NCBI GenBank assembly: GCA_950073835.1
Contig: CATMRP010000003.1
Location: 1-64,000, forward strand
Origin: an uncultured Alteromonadaceae bacterium
GTDB lineage: Bacteria; Pseudomonadota; Gammaproteobacteria; Enterobacterales; Alteromonadaceae
DNA length: 64,000 nt
Direction of reading: 5' to 3'
The position numbers and the translations under genes were made by a program. Under the pieces are notes generated by a model. That model was not told the DNA's origin, made no database searches, and saw only the letters and a program-made list of their open reading frames with translations. Below are positions 10,250 through 20,710 of this stretch, piece by piece. Numbering within the stretch: position 1 is the first letter of the stretch; the number at the start of each line of letters is the position of its first letter.

Positions 10250-10948
10250 CTAACTGACTTCGTGAATGGCAGTTACGTCGTTGCTACTGAACTGCCTGAA
10301 CGCGTTGACAATGGCATCGTTAGAAGCCGGAAGCGGGTGTTCAATGGCAATATGCTGTTGCGGCCAGGCACCGGTTACCCGGTGTAAATCAACAAACCAC
10401 TGCCGCATATCAAAGCTCAGCGCCATATCAATGTTTACCGGCAACGCGCCCGGGCTCCTGTTACCGGGATGTACCAGGACCACCAGGCAGTCGTATTGCC
10501 TCGCCAGTACCTGCAGGCGCCGCGCTGCCTTGGGTTCTACCTGTGCAAGGTAAATCACTATACAACAACAGGCCTGGCTGCGAATGGCCTGTTCGCAAGC
10601 CCATAAGGCATCTGCTTCGTTAGGGGTGTTGACTACCCAGGATTGTTGCTGATAGGGCGTTTGGCACATCCAGTTTGGGTTTAATTGCAACCGGTTGGGC
10701 AACCAGATAATGCGCTTTTGCGTCCCGGCTTTTTGCAACAGCACATTATTCAGCAGTTGTAGTTCGCCTTGCCCGGCAAGTGCTCTGATACTCAGCACGC
10801 CAGAGGCAGGCACACCGCCTGCACAGGCTTTATCCAGATTGGTCTGACCGAAAGGCAGACGCAATTCGCTGCCATCGGCACTGTGGCGATGGTCCCGACC
10901 CCGAAATACCAGGGGATGTTTAATAAGCGAACTGATAGATGCTGACAT
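10250..10948 (-). CDS. imuA: ImuA, RecA/SulA-like translesion synthesis accessory protein
   Basis: Context; P-loop-less RecA-like fold (LPFGQTNLDKACAGGVPASGVLSI). Confidence 0.9.
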   Translation of the reverse strand: MSASISSLIKHPLVFRGRDHRHSADGSELRLPFGQTNLDKACAGGVPASGVLSIRALAGQGELQLLNNVLLQKAGTQKRIIWLPNRLQLNPNWMCQTPYQQQSWVVNTPNEADALWACEQAIRSQACCCIVIYLAQVEPKAARRLQVLARQYDCLVVLVHPGNRSPGALPVNIDMALSFDMRQWFVDLHRVTGAWPQQHIAIEHPLPASNDAIVNAFRQFSSNDVTAIHEVS

Positions 10949-10956
10949 AATAAAGA

Positions 10957-10976
10957 TACTGTTTATTTATACAGTA
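10957..10976 (-). promoter_or_regulatory. LexA (SOS) box upstream of imuA
   Basis: TACTGTTTATTTATACAGTA, perfect CTGT-N8-ACAG core, 9 bp upstream of imuA start. Confidence 0.93.
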
Positions 10977-10984
10977 TTTTAGTC

Positions 10985-11009
10985 AAAAAAAACGCCTCTG
11001 CAAGAGGCG
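10985..11009 (-). terminator. Rho-independent terminator downstream of the 11026-11517 gene
   Basis: minus strand GCCTCT-TGC-AGAGGC followed by TTTTTTTT. Confidence 0.8.
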
Positions 11010-11025
11010 CGGGCGGTTTGTTTAA

Positions 11026-11517
11026 TTATTCCGCTTTACTGCTTTCAGTTTTGGTTGGCGGAAAACTAAGTCCCCGGCAGGCGATAATAAACCCATCCAG
11101 GGTGTTTTTACTCCAGGCCATACGGATATCACTGGGTTGGACTTTTATCACTTCACGAAGCTGCTCCAGAGTCACTTCCTCATCCTGTAAAGCGGCATTG
11201 AGGGCTTCTTCAACCGACATACCTTTATCCATGCAATATACTGCCACTGCGCTGATTTTCTCAAACATTGGCTGCAGTGTTTCATAGTGCTTAGCGTTCA
11301 CTAACCCTCGTTTGTGTGAGGCGTCGAGACGTTCAGCCAAAAAGCTCTGAATTTGTTGGGCGAGCACCACCATGCTGCCGCTAGCATCGCTTATACGTCT
11401 TGAAGTGGTTTTCAGGCTGTTTTGGCAGAGCTGTAATTGCTTTTGTAAGTTCTGAACTTTCAGACCAAAAAAAATCAATAACAGAACCAGCGCAGCAAAG
11501 CTCGCAAATATCAGCAT
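11026..11517 (-). CDS. DUF2489-like membrane-anchored protein
   Basis: Single N-terminal TM then helical domain; family recalled from sequence. Confidence 0.6.
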   Translation of the reverse strand: MLIFASFAALVLLLIFFGLKVQNLQKQLQLCQNSLKTTSRRISDASGSMVVLAQQIQSFLAERLDASHKRGLVNAKHYETLQPMFEKISAVAVYCMDKGMSVEEALNAALQDEEVTLEQLREVIKVQPSDIRMAWSKNTLDGFIIACRGLSFPPTKTESSKAE

Positions 11518-11554
11518 GTCAGAATAATCCTTGTGTCAGTACAGGCCCGCAGGG

Positions 11555-11881
11555 TTAGTCTTTCTTTGGGGTATATATAGGTCCGGGGAACGCCGTTACC
11601 TTATCCGATAACTCGGTGATTTTGGCACTACCTTGTTTTTTTACCTGGTCGATTCTAAGCACATTATGCATTGGAATAAAAGTGCTGGTGACATCGGCAA
11701 ACTCGGTTTTGAGTTTTTCATGGGAGGGATCCACCACAATGTGGCTGTGATTATCCCAAACAAAATCGCCAATCTCGACAAATCCGAATAATCCGCCCTG
11801 AGAGACCTCCCGCACATAAAGTTCGTAATGTTCTCCATTACTCACAAACTGCACCCGGTAGAGCATTTTATTGTCGGCCAT
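11555..11881 (-). CDS. DUF1820 family protein
   Basis: YRVQFVSNGEHYELYVREVSQGGLFGFVEIGDFVW...VVDPSHEKLKTEF. Confidence 0.75.
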   Translation of the reverse strand: MADNKMLYRVQFVSNGEHYELYVREVSQGGLFGFVEIGDFVWDNHSHIVVDPSHEKLKTEFADVTSTFIPMHNVLRIDQVKKQGSAKITELSDKVTAFPGPIYTPKKD

Positions 11882-11974
11882 CTATGTTCTCTTTATTACT
11901 GCTGAAAAGGTATAACACTAGCGCCGATTATAAAGGGAGATGGGTAGCCTCTCCAAGAGGAGAAAGCACAATTG

Positions 11975-12544
11975 TTATTGCGAAATAGGCTGCAGTAACG
12001 CGCGGGTGGCAATATGTAACTCTTCTTCGCTTTCCGCCAGAATACTGTTGATGGCAAATCCTTGCACGAAACTGGTGAGCTGTAAGGCTACCGCCTCAAC
12101 ATTGATAGTGGATTGCACGGTTTGCTGGCGCTGCGCTTGTTCAAGGCAACCGATAAACGCCAGCTGAAGTTTGTCGAGGTAATGACGGCCCAGCGAGCGG
12201 ATATGATCATCTTCGCTGCCTAACTCGGTTACCATGTTAATCAGCAGGCAGCCGCGACCATAAATATGTTCGATGTAAGCAGCAAAAAAGCGTTCAATCG
12301 ATGCCAGGCCCTGATGATCCTCAAGGTGCGCAAGAATGGGCGATAGTTTGTGAGTATCGTAATACTCCAGGGCAGCGTAAAGAAACTTTAGCTTGCTGCC
12401 AAACTCAAGATAAAATCCCCGGCGATTAAACTCAGTCCGGGCGATAATTTCATCCATTACGGCGCCGTTGTAACTGTGCTCAATAAAGATATCTTCCGCT
12501 TCGCAGAGAATATCATCCAGGTTGTAAAGCGAGGTGCGAGGCAT
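11975..12544 (-). CDS. TetR/AcrR family transcriptional regulator
   Basis: N-terminal HTH (IARTEFNRRGFYLEFGSKLKFLYAALE). Confidence 0.85.
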   Translation of the reverse strand: MPRTSLYNLDDILCEAEDIFIEHSYNGAVMDEIIARTEFNRRGFYLEFGSKLKFLYAALEYYDTHKLSPILAHLEDHQGLASIERFFAAYIEHIYGRGCLLINMVTELGSEDDHIRSLGRHYLDKLQLAFIGCLEQAQRQQTVQSTINVEAVALQLTSFVQGFAINSILAESEEELHIATRALLQPISQ

Positions 12545-12638
12545 AATAAAGTCAGCGTTTTAATCTAAGTTAACTGTAGTTTGCCTCGCATGGAATGCAA
12601 ATAAACGGTTGGTCTAAGTGTGCAATCGTTAACGTAGG

Positions 12639-13229
12639 TTAAATGAAAAAAGACTGCTTAAAGCAGGCCCAGTGTTCATTAAAATACTCGGTAGGTTTGC
12701 GCTGAAAACCACTGCGGATAAACTGGTTGATGCGGCCATCGGTAAAACAGATAAGCGTGTTAGCAATCACTCCTTCATCGGCAGCAAGCTCTTTGCCCTC
12801 GCGTAAACGTCGTTCCCGTAACACTTGCTTTAACTGAGTTTCCAGACGTTCGAACAGTTTGGCAATGCGCAGTCGCAAACGCTCCTGCTCACCCATCAGC
12901 GCATCACCATTTAAAATGCGGGTTATGCCGGGGTTTTTTTCCGCAAAGCCAAGAATAAGATGCAGAATGAGCTGACAACGGGCTGCCGCGTCTTTTTCTT
13001 CATTGATAATTTTATTGATGCGCGAAAACAGGGTTTCCTCAATAAACTCAATTAAGCCTTCAAACATCCGGGCTTTGCTGGGAAAGTGACGATACAGCGC
13101 GGCTTCTGATACGCCTACTTTTTCAGCAAGCTTTGCCGTGGTTATACGCTGACCGGGGCTGGTTTCCAGCATTCCGGCGAGCGCCTGTAGAATTTGCGCT
13201 CTACGGTTAGTTCGTTTTGCAGCAGGCAT
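12639..13229 (-). CDS. slmA: Nucleoid occlusion factor SlmA
   Basis: [63 protein letters not shown]. Confidence 0.95.
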   Translation of the reverse strand: MPAAKRTNRRAQILQALAGMLETSPGQRITTAKLAEKVGVSEAALYRHFPSKARMFEGLIEFIEETLFSRINKIINEEKDAAARCQLILHLILGFAEKNPGITRILNGDALMGEQERLRLRIAKLFERLETQLKQVLRERRLREGKELAADEGVIANTLICFTDGRINQFIRSGFQRKPTEYFNEHWACFKQSFFI

Positions 13230-13288
13230 AATAAAAGTGCTTCCTCCACCATATTATTGAGTGACAACAGTTTCCACTTTATTGTGAA

Positions 13289-14506
13289 TTATAATGACAG
13301 TGTGTCGTGTTTTTCTTGATATCGTTCAATGACAACGTTCAACAGTGCCAGTGCCAGTTCTGTTTTTGACTGGGGCGGCAGATCACAGCGCCCATCCGGC
13401 CAGAACACTTGTAACGCATTCGCGTCACTGTTGAACCCTAATCCGGCAACCGTAATATCATTGGCTGCAATCATATCGAGCTTTTTATCGGCCAGTTTCC
13501 GTTTTGCATAAGCTTCAACATCCTGGCTCTCTGCAGCAAAACCAACGCAAAATGGTGGCTTAGGCAAGCCTGCTACTGTTTTTAGGATATCAGGGTTTTT
13601 TACAAAAGTAAGTGTTAACTCATCGGCATTTTTCTTGATTTTGTTGTCTGCCACATTTTCTGCCCGGTAATCGGCAACGGCGGCGGTTGCGATAAAAATA
13701 TCCTGACTACTCACCTTGGCCATAACGGCCTCAAGCATTTGTTCGGCGCTCTCTACATTTATTCGCGTTACCCCGACAGGCGTGGGTAACGCAACCGGAC
13801 CGGCTACCAGAGTGACCTCGGCACCAAGATTTCGGGCCTGTTCTGCAATGGCAAAGCCCATCTTGCCCGAGCTGTGATTAGACAAAAAGCGCACCGGGTC
13901 CAAGCTTTCCCGGGTAGGGCCCGCGGTAATCAACAAACGCTTGCCCCGCAACGGCAGCGGCTTGTTGAGTATTGTCATTAAACTTTCAACGATTTTTTCT
14001 GGCTCAAGCATCCTACCCGGGCCGATATCACCACAGGCCTGGGCGCCGTCAGCCGGGCCAAGAATGTGCGCCTCGTAGCTACGCAGTAAGCTCAGATTGT
14101 GCTGCGTGGGTCTGGCTTTCCACATTTGCTGGTTCATGGCAGGGGCAATACAAACGGTTGCCGGGGTGGCCAGATACACTGTGGTCAGCAGGTCGTCGGC
14201 AATGCCGTGGGCAAGCTTGGCCATGGTGTTGGCGGTGGCTGGTGCTATCAGCAGAATGTCCGCCCATTTAGCCAACTCTATATGGCCCATCGCGGCTTCT
14301 GCGCTGGGATCCAGCAAATCAGTGCTAACCGGAAAACCAGACACTGCCTGCAGCGACAGCTCGCTGACAAAATGCCCGCCGGACTGATTAAGGATCACGC
14401 GAACCTGCGCGCCCTGAGCCGTTAATTTACGCACTAAATCAGGGGTTTTATAAGCCGCTATACCGCCGCTAATCCCCAGTACTATTTTTTTACCTTGTAA
14501 CGTCAT
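13289..14506 (-). CDS. coaBC: Bifunctional phosphopantothenoylcysteine decarboxylase/phosphopantothenate-cysteine ligase
   Basis: GKKIVLGISGGIAAYK, APAMN.QMW, ITAGPTRE.LDPVRF.SN.SSGKMG. Confidence 0.97.
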   Translation of the reverse strand: MTLQGKKIVLGISGGIAAYKTPDLVRKLTAQGAQVRVILNQSGGHFVSELSLQAVSGFPVSTDLLDPSAEAAMGHIELAKWADILLIAPATANTMAKLAHGIADDLLTTVYLATPATVCIAPAMNQQMWKARPTQHNLSLLRSYEAHILGPADGAQACGDIGPGRMLEPEKIVESLMTILNKPLPLRGKRLLITAGPTRESLDPVRFLSNHSSGKMGFAIAEQARNLGAEVTLVAGPVALPTPVGVTRINVESAEQMLEAVMAKVSSQDIFIATAAVADYRAENVADNKIKKNADELTLTFVKNPDILKTVAGLPKPPFCVGFAAESQDVEAYAKRKLADKKLDMIAANDITVAGLGFNSDANALQVFWPDGRCDLPPQSKTELALALLNVVIERYQEKHDTLSL

Positions 14507-14653
14507 GTGACTATGTCCGACCAGCTAAACAGGGAAAGATTAGCATGCGCCGCACCAGGTGTGTAGCGAAAACCCGGCTCAGGTGCAGTAGTTAGCCGGC
14601 TACTTTTCTCTTAGTCTGTTGAGGTTATCAACGTTACCTTACCGAGAGATGTT

Positions 14654-15334
14654 ATGACGCTGACCCTACATCACTGGCCGGAACAGGAACGGCCCCGTGA
14701 AAGACTGCTCAAGCACGGGCCACAGCAGCTATCCGACACGGAACTGCTGGCGATTATCCTGCGCAGTGGCACCCGCGGACTTACCGTGCTGGAACTGGCG
14801 GGTACCTTACTGACCCATTTTAGCAGTTTGCGCGGGGTGATCTCTGCCTCCAGTCACGAACTTTGTGCTGTGCCGGGCATTGGCAAAGCCCGCTATTGTG
14901 AATTGCAGGCGGCCATGGAAATTTGCCGTCGCCAACTGGCCGAACCATTATATAAACGCTCGGTATTTCATTGCGCCGAAGATGCTAAGTATTACCTGCG
15001 GGCTGAGTTGCGCGACCTAAAACAGGAAGTATTTGGCGTGTTAATGCTCGACAGCCAGCACCAGTTAATTATGTTCCGAAAGCTGTTTTCCGGCACCATT
15101 AATGCCGCGGCTGTTTACCCCCGTGAAATTGTTAAACAGGTGATTGCCGATCATGCTGCCGCGATTATACTGGTGCATAATCATCCGTCGGGGAATCCCA
15201 CACCCAGCGAAGCGGATATTCGCTTAACCCGGGATATCAAACACGCTATGGCGCTGGTGGATGTTGAAGTGCTCGACCACTTTATTGTGGCCGATAATCA
15301 GGTGTGCTCTCTGGCCCAACAGGGGTTAATGTGA
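14654..15334 (+). CDS. radC: RadC family JAB-domain protein
   Basis: RPRERLLKHG...LSDTELLAIILRSGT; IILVHNHPSGNPTPSEADIRLTRDIK. Confidence 0.96.
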   Translation: MTLTLHHWPEQERPRERLLKHGPQQLSDTELLAIILRSGTRGLTVLELAGTLLTHFSSLRGVISASSHELCAVPGIGKARYCELQAAMEICRRQLAEPLYKRSVFHCAEDAKYYLRAELRDLKQEVFGVLMLDSQHQLIMFRKLFSGTINAAAVYPREIVKQVIADHAAAIILVHNHPSGNPTPSEADIRLTRDIKHAMALVDVEVLDHFIVADNQVCSLAQQGLM

Positions 15335-15506
15335 TCACCTGAGTTATCGTCGGCGTATAAAAGTTTGAAATTTTATACTTTAGTTTGTTTTTTCATACCA
15401 GTATATTTTATCTAAAGTTGTACTTTTTTACACCACCCCTAGTGATCTGCCGGTAAAAATGCTTTAGTATGATCACTTGGCGGATATCCCATAGAAAGGA
15501 CTAAAC

Positions 15507-15902
15507 ATGAAAAAATCATTGCTTATTACGCTGATCACTGCCGCTATGGCAATGTCTGCGAATGCACAACAAGAAACCGGTGAAGCTGGCGCTGGTGCCG
15601 GCGGTGCTGGTTCAGCTGGTGCTGGTTTCGGTGGCCTTGGTGCAGCTGGAATTGCGGGTGCCGTAATCGGTACAGCAGTTGTTGGCTCTATCATTGCCAG
15701 CAACGACACCAACACTAACACCGACAACGGTGGTGGTGGTGAAACTCCGGATCCGGATCCAGAGTGTTCTGCTGGTGACGACCTGGTAGACGGCATTTGC
15801 TACAACGTAACAAATACTCTGACTACTACTGTTACCAACGGTGTTACTACAACTATCACTGTACCAGTAACAACTACTTATTTGCCTACTGTTCCTCAGT
15901 AA
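15507..15902 (+). CDS. Small secreted Gly/Ala/Thr-rich protein, YjbE-like
   Basis: Signal peptide, Gly/Ala-rich tract, Thr-rich tail; immediately upstream of yjbFGH-like genes. Confidence 0.7.
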   Translation: MKKSLLITLITAAMAMSANAQQETGEAGAGAGGAGSAGAGFGGLGAAGIAGAVIGTAVVGSIIASNDTNTNTDNGGGGETPDPDPECSAGDDLVDGICYNVTNTLTTTVTNGVTTTITVPVTTTYLPTVPQ

Positions 15903-15920
15903 GCGAAAACAGTTATACAA

Positions 15921-15946
15921 AGCCGCCTGTTGGGCGGCTTTTTTAT
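15921..15946 (+). terminator. Intra-operon Rho-independent terminator between yjbE-like and yjbF-like genes
   Basis: AGCCGCC-TGTTG-GGCGGCT followed by TTTTTT. Confidence 0.85.
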
Positions 15947-15983
15947 TGGCTATGGAATTATATTAGGCTGAGCTGAGTCTTTC

Positions 15984-16676
15984 ATGTCTGTTGCAACATT
16001 TCTTCGGTTTTTCATCATGGTAGCGGTCAGCATTATGCTGGCTGGTTGTTCAAATATAAACAGGTTGTACCTGGAAACCCTGCGTCTGGCATTTTTCGAA
16101 GATGGCCCCTCGTTATCTTTGGAGCAGGTTAGGGAGAGCAGAATTGACTTCCTTAAAGTATTGCATGGTGAACGATTACCCGTTTATATGGCGCTGGCAT
16201 ATATCGAGGATGGTCAGGATAAGTGGGTGTCTGCAGATCATATTGTAGTAGCCATGGATCGGGATAAAATCATCCGTATTTCTGGTTTGGATGTCGACCT
16301 GCAGTATACCGATAATCTGCAGGGTAACCCCCTCAGATCGGAGCCGCTATCAAACGTAAACTGGCAGTATCACATCGATGTGGAAGACCACCACTTTGGC
16401 TTACCGGTGGATTCACAGTGGCAACGCGGCGCCCCTCAGCAGGTCACGTTTTACGATAGAACATTCACCGTTATTCCGGTCACCGAAACCGTTTCTATCG
16501 ATATTGATGAACCTTACTGGACCCACGAAACCAGCTGGCAAAACGTGTACTGGCTGGAACAGGACTCCGGTCAGATCATTTACAGTGAACAAAAGCCCAC
16601 ACCAAATTCTGATCTGATGAAAATGACCTTTGTGAGTCGTATTGCCCGATTAATTAACGTCCGGGAGGCAAACTGA
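15984..16676 (+). CDS. yjbF: YjbF/GfcB family exopolysaccharide lipoprotein
   Basis: Lipobox LAGC; YjbF-like; first of three overlapping/adjacent genes. Confidence 0.85.
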   Translation: MSVATFLRFFIMVAVSIMLAGCSNINRLYLETLRLAFFEDGPSLSLEQVRESRIDFLKVLHGERLPVYMALAYIEDGQDKWVSADHIVVAMDRDKIIRISGLDVDLQYTDNLQGNPLRSEPLSNVNWQYHIDVEDHHFGLPVDSQWQRGAPQQVTFYDRTFTVIPVTETVSIDIDEPYWTHETSWQNVYWLEQDSGQIIYSEQKPTPNSDLMKMTFVSRIARLINVREAN

Positions 16677-17404
16677 TGTTGCGAACTTTCTGTGTGTTGT
16701 TCTGTTTGCTTTCCTGCCCGGTGACGGCGGCCACAGCCGTGACCTTCAATGTGGCCGGCCAGATATATACTTTCGACCAGCCGGTGCGCCTGGCAACGGT
16801 ATTGTCTATCGTTGAACAAAAACCTACTCAGTACTGGGCTAATGCAGCGGTATATGAGTTAAATGCGCCTGAAATAGTGCAGCAACAGGCAGATATTCTG
16901 CAGCAACTGGCTGCGCTTATTCGTGAGCAGTCGAAGGGCAGTTCCGAATATCGCCAACTTTCTGCGTTATACCAGGAAATCGGCAGCTGGCAGCTGATGC
17001 GTCGACTCAATGTGATAGTTGATTATGATCAGGCGCGGCTTAATCCTGCGCGCAACCCCCAGTTTAACTCTGGAGAATACTATATTCGGTTTAAGGACCG
17101 CTCTCAGGTGATTCGGCTTAGCGGCATGGTGGCACAAGCCACCACACTGCCGTTTAAGACCGAATACACGGTCACTGACTATATCGACCATGTCGTGGTA
17201 GCGGCCAGTGCGCACCGGGATTTTGCCTATTTGCTCGAACCCGATGGTGATGTGAGAAAGCTTGGTATCGCCTACTGGAATCGCCAGCATGTGCAGCCGA
17301 TGCCCGGCAGTGAGATATTTATACCGCTTCAGGATGAGCTGTTTTTCGACCGTATCGGTCCGCTCAACGACAAAATCGCCCAACTTATGATGCATAGGAT
17401 GTAA
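16676..17404 (+). CDS. yjbG: YjbG/GfcC family capsule biosynthesis protein
   Basis: Signal peptide, SLBB-like GfcC region; ATG overlaps the preceding stop. Confidence 0.82.
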   Translation: MLRTFCVLFCLLSCPVTAATAVTFNVAGQIYTFDQPVRLATVLSIVEQKPTQYWANAAVYELNAPEIVQQQADILQQLAALIREQSKGSSEYRQLSALYQEIGSWQLMRRLNVIVDYDQARLNPARNPQFNSGEYYIRFKDRSQVIRLSGMVAQATTLPFKTEYTVTDYIDHVVVAASAHRDFAYLLEPDGDVRKLGIAYWNRQHVQPMPGSEIFIPLQDELFFDRIGPLNDKIAQLMMHRM

Positions 17405-17406
17405 CC

Positions 17407-19524
17407 TTGGCTGTTCCGCGTTTCTCTTTCTCTTTGTCGACTCTGGCGCTGGCCTGTATTGCGGCCGTGCCTCAGAGCCGGGCTGACGGATCCGATCAGC
17501 CAACAACCTATTCAGTGACCCCCAGCCAGATGGTGCAGGGTGGTGTAGGGCTATGGCAAACGCCAACGGCCCGGATGATGCCGGAAGGCGCCCTGTCGAT
17601 GAGTTATACCGACAACCAGGAATACCGGTTTATGTCGGTCAGTCTGCAGTTGTTTCCCTGGATGGAAGCCACCGCCAGGTATACCGATGTACGAACCCGA
17701 CTCTACAGTAACGTCGACGATTTCAGTGGCGACCAAACCCTGAAAGACAAAGGTCTCGATGTAAAATTCCGCTTATGGGAAGAAAGCTATTATTTACCGG
17801 ATATTTCGGTTGGCTTCAGAGATTTTGGCGGCACCGGCTTTTTTGAAAGCGAGTTTGTCAATGCCAGTAAAGCCGTGGGGCCATTCGACTTTCACCTTGG
17901 CTTAGGTTGGGGGCACTTAGGTTATCAGGACGACATCACCAATCCCTTCTGTGAGCTGAGAGACAGCTTCTGCGAGCGTCCTGACGGTTTTTCCGGCCGG
18001 GGAGGGAAGGTTGATTACCAGAACTTCTTTAAGGGGCCCATGGCCGTGTTTGGTGGCATCGAATATCAGACCCCACTGCAAGGACTGAGTTTCAAAGCCG
18101 AGTTTGAAGGAAACAACTACCAGCAAGACCGTGCCGGTGCCCTGGAGCAGGACTCCCGCTGGAACTTTGGCGCCGTCTACCGCTGGAATAATTTTGATTT
18201 TTCTCTCAATTACCAGCGTGGCAATACCATTGGCTTTGGGGTGAGCTATAAGCTCAATATGCACACCATAAGACAGGTTAAAATTGATGATCCGCCGCGC
18301 GAAATCCTCGGTGTCCGCCCTCCTGAGAACGCCGCCGCCGTGCAGCGGCAAAAGCTGTTTAACGATCTGCGCCGTGATGCCGGCTATGTGATCACCGACC
18401 TCGAAATTGACGACGATCAGGCTACTTTTTATGGCTTGCAAACGGCCTATCGTGACCGAAATGAAGGTATCGAGCGGGTTGGGCGCATTCTGGCTACAGA
18501 GCTGCCAGAATCGATTCAACAATATCATTTGGTTGAACAAAGCAATAACATCCCGCTGGTGGATACCGTTATCGATGCCGCTAAGTTTCGCCAGCACGCA
18601 ACGTACAGCGTGCCAGAGAGCGATGTAGAAGACACCTATCAGCGTGTTTCGCCTACCCAGCAGCAGGTGGACGCTTACGAGCCGCATCGCGCCACCGGCG
18701 CCTATTTCTCGACCAAGTTTTTCTGGACGCAGACCTTCGGTAACCCGGAAGATTTCTATTTATATCAAATCGGCTTGCTGAGCAGTGTGGGGTATAAATT
18801 TAATGACCATCTGGGGATCTACGGTGGGATCCGCACAACGTTGCTGGATAACTTCGATAAATTTAACTATACCGTGGATGCTGAAGAAGCGTTTCTGCCG
18901 CGGGTAAGAACCCGGGTTCGTGAATATGTTAGCGGGCCAATGGTTATCCTGGATACGGTGTTTATGCAGTGGTCAGACAGACTGGCCGACAATTGGTACT
19001 ACCAGGGCTATGGCGGCTACCTGGAAACCATGTTTGGTGGTGTAGGCGGCGAAATTATGTATCGCCCCATCGACAGTAACTTTGCGTTCGGCGTGGATAT
19101 CAACTACGTGAAACAGCGCGACCCTGACAGCACAACCGCGTTTATCGATTATTCTGCGGTCACCGGTTTTGCCTCGGCTTACTACCAGCCCGACTTCTTA
19201 CCGGATACACGCATCAGAGCCAGCGTAGGGCAGTTTCTGGCCAAGGATCGCGGTATCAATATCGATTTCGCCAAACGCTTCGACAGTGGCATTGTGGTTG
19301 GCGCATTTGCCTCATTCACTAATGTTTCATCGGAAGAATACGGTGAAGGCAGTTTTACCAAAGGCTTTTATATTTCGGTGCCGTTGGATTTGTTTATTCT
19401 GCAGCCAGCCACAGGTCGCGGGCAGTTCCCGTGGATACCGATTGCCCGGGATGGCGGTCAGATGTTAAATCGTCCGGTGCAGCTGATCGGCGTAACAGAA
19501 ATGCGATCGCCATTCTTGGATTAG
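17407..19524 (+). CDS. yjbH: YjbH/GfcD family outer-membrane exopolysaccharide protein (TTG start)
   Basis: YSVTPSQMVQGGVGLWQTPTARMMPEGALSMSYTDNQEYRFMSVSLQLFPWMEATARYTDV. Confidence 0.92.
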   Translation: MAVPRFSFSLSTLALACIAAVPQSRADGSDQPTTYSVTPSQMVQGGVGLWQTPTARMMPEGALSMSYTDNQEYRFMSVSLQLFPWMEATARYTDVRTRLYSNVDDFSGDQTLKDKGLDVKFRLWEESYYLPDISVGFRDFGGTGFFESEFVNASKAVGPFDFHLGLGWGHLGYQDDITNPFCELRDSFCERPDGFSGRGGKVDYQNFFKGPMAVFGGIEYQTPLQGLSFKAEFEGNNYQQDRAGALEQDSRWNFGAVYRWNNFDFSLNYQRGNTIGFGVSYKLNMHTIRQVKIDDPPREILGVRPPENAAAVQRQKLFNDLRRDAGYVITDLEIDDDQATFYGLQTAYRDRNEGIERVGRILATELPESIQQYHLVEQSNNIPLVDTVIDAAKFRQHATYSVPESDVEDTYQRVSPTQQQVDAYEPHRATGAYFSTKFFWTQTFGNPEDFYLYQIGLLSSVGYKFNDHLGIYGGIRTTLLDNFDKFNYTVDAEEAFLPRVRTRVREYVSGPMVILDTVFMQWSDRLADNWYYQGYGGYLETMFGGVGGEIMYRPIDSNFAFGVDINYVKQRDPDSTTAFIDYSAVTGFASAYYQPDFLPDTRIRASVGQFLAKDRGINIDFAKRFDSGIVVGAFASFTNVSSEEYGEGSFTKGFYISVPLDLFILQPATGRGQFPWIPIARDGGQMLNRPVQLIGVTEMRSPFLD

Positions 19525-19739
19525 GGCCTGAAACAGGGTATAAATGCCGATCTGAAGGATCCCGCTGCTGGTTTTTTGCGCAGGATCGCAGGTTTTTCTG
19601 GATTAGTGTTGAATTCGGCGCAAATTTACTGTATAAAATGCGCCCTCTTATTTAAAGGTTAAGACGTCATCAGACCCGACACCCAAAGTGCTGGTGGGAC
19701 CGATTGGCGAGACAAAATTCGTTGTTCTGGAGACAAATA

Positions 19740-19976
19740 ATGTCAAGAGTATGTCAAGTAACAGGTAAGCGTCCTGCGGTAGGTAACAACCGCTCTCACG
19801 CTAGAAACGCGACTCGCCGTCGCTTTTTACCAAACCTTCAATCTCACCGTTTTTGGGTTGAGAGCGAAAACCGCTTCGTAAAACTGCGTCTGTCTGCAAA
19901 AGGCATGCGTATTATCGATAAAAAAGGTATTGATGCTGTATTAACAGACATCCGTGCCCGTGGCGAAAAGATCTAA
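19740..19976 (+). CDS. rpmB: 50S ribosomal protein L28
   Basis: [42 protein letters not shown] track start at 19704 is too early. Confidence 0.97.
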   Translation: MSRVCQVTGKRPAVGNNRSHARNATRRRFLPNLQSHRFWVESENRFVKLRLSAKGMRIIDKKGIDAVLTDIRARGEKI

Positions 19977-19988
19977 GGAAGCCAAATC

Positions 19989-20144
19989 ATGCGTGATAAA
20001 ATTAAATTAGTTTCTTCAGCTGGTACTGGTTTCTTCTACACCACTGACAAAAACAAGCGTAACATGCCGGGCAAAATGGAGATCAAAAAGTATGATCCCG
20101 TTGTTCGTAAGCACGTTATGTTTAAAGAGGCCAAAATCAAGTAA
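19989..20144 (+). CDS. rpmG: 50S ribosomal protein L33 (51 aa; absent from supplied ORF track)
   Basis: [51 protein letters not shown] translated from the sequence. Confidence 0.97.
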   Translation: MRDKIKLVSSAGTGFFYTTDKNKRNMPGKMEIKKYDPVVRKHVMFKEAKIK

Positions 20145-20167
20145 TAAAACTTGCTTTTGTCTCCACG

Positions 20168-20193
20168 AAAACCCGGCCGTTGCCGGGTTTTTT
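20168..20193 (+). terminator. Rho-independent terminator after rpmBG
   Basis: ACCCGG-ccgttg-CCGGGT then TTTTT. Confidence 0.88.
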
Positions 20194-20233
20194 GCGTGAA
20201 TGTCAGCAGTATCTCTTAACAGGTAACTAAACT

Positions 20234-20710
20234 ATGGCAAGACTGTCCAAACGAGGATTCAATAACGTGGTGATATTCGCCATGTTAGGCATGATTTTCC
20301 TGTTTAACCTGGACCGTTTTGTGCCGCAAAGTCAGCAGCCTGTCAGCTTACCGCTGCTGCCGGAAAACGCCCATGTGCTCAAGATTGAGCAAAGCGGCTA
20401 TAAACTGGAGCGGGTAGGCCAGCAATGGCGCTGGAATGGCGTAAATAAAACCCTCAGCAGCACCCCGGAAGCGCAAATCAATCACTGGCGCAGTGCCGTA
20501 ATGCAACCGGCCAAACCGCCGCGGGAAATCACCCAAACAGAACCACTGATTGCGGTTGTCTGGGTCGCCGGTGCCTCACAGGGACTGGTTTATGCCTTTG
20601 TGGGTAAGGATCAAAACCTCTGGGTACAGTTTGACCAGCAGTGGTATACCCTTGATGAGGTACGGTTGTCGCAGTTGTTGCCCTGGCTGGGCGATGAGCA
20701 GGAAATGTAA
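20234..20710 (+). CDS. Conserved hypothetical membrane-anchored protein
   Basis: N-terminal TM; stop overlaps mutM start region. Confidence 0.6.
   Translation: MARLSKRGFNNVVIFAMLGMIFLFNLDRFVPQSQQPVSLPLLPENAHVLKIEQSGYKLERVGQQWRWNGVNKTLSSTPEAQINHWRSAVMQPAKPPREITQTEPLIAVVWVAGASQGLVYAFVGKDQNLWVQFDQQWYTLDEVRLSQLLPWLGDEQEM

Noticed and set aside
16967-17566. 199-aa minus-strand ORF
   Set aside because: Antisense to yjbG/yjbH genes with clear families.
17917-18687. 256-aa minus-strand ORF
   Set aside because: Antisense to yjbH-like gene; no recognisable domain; likely shadow ORF.
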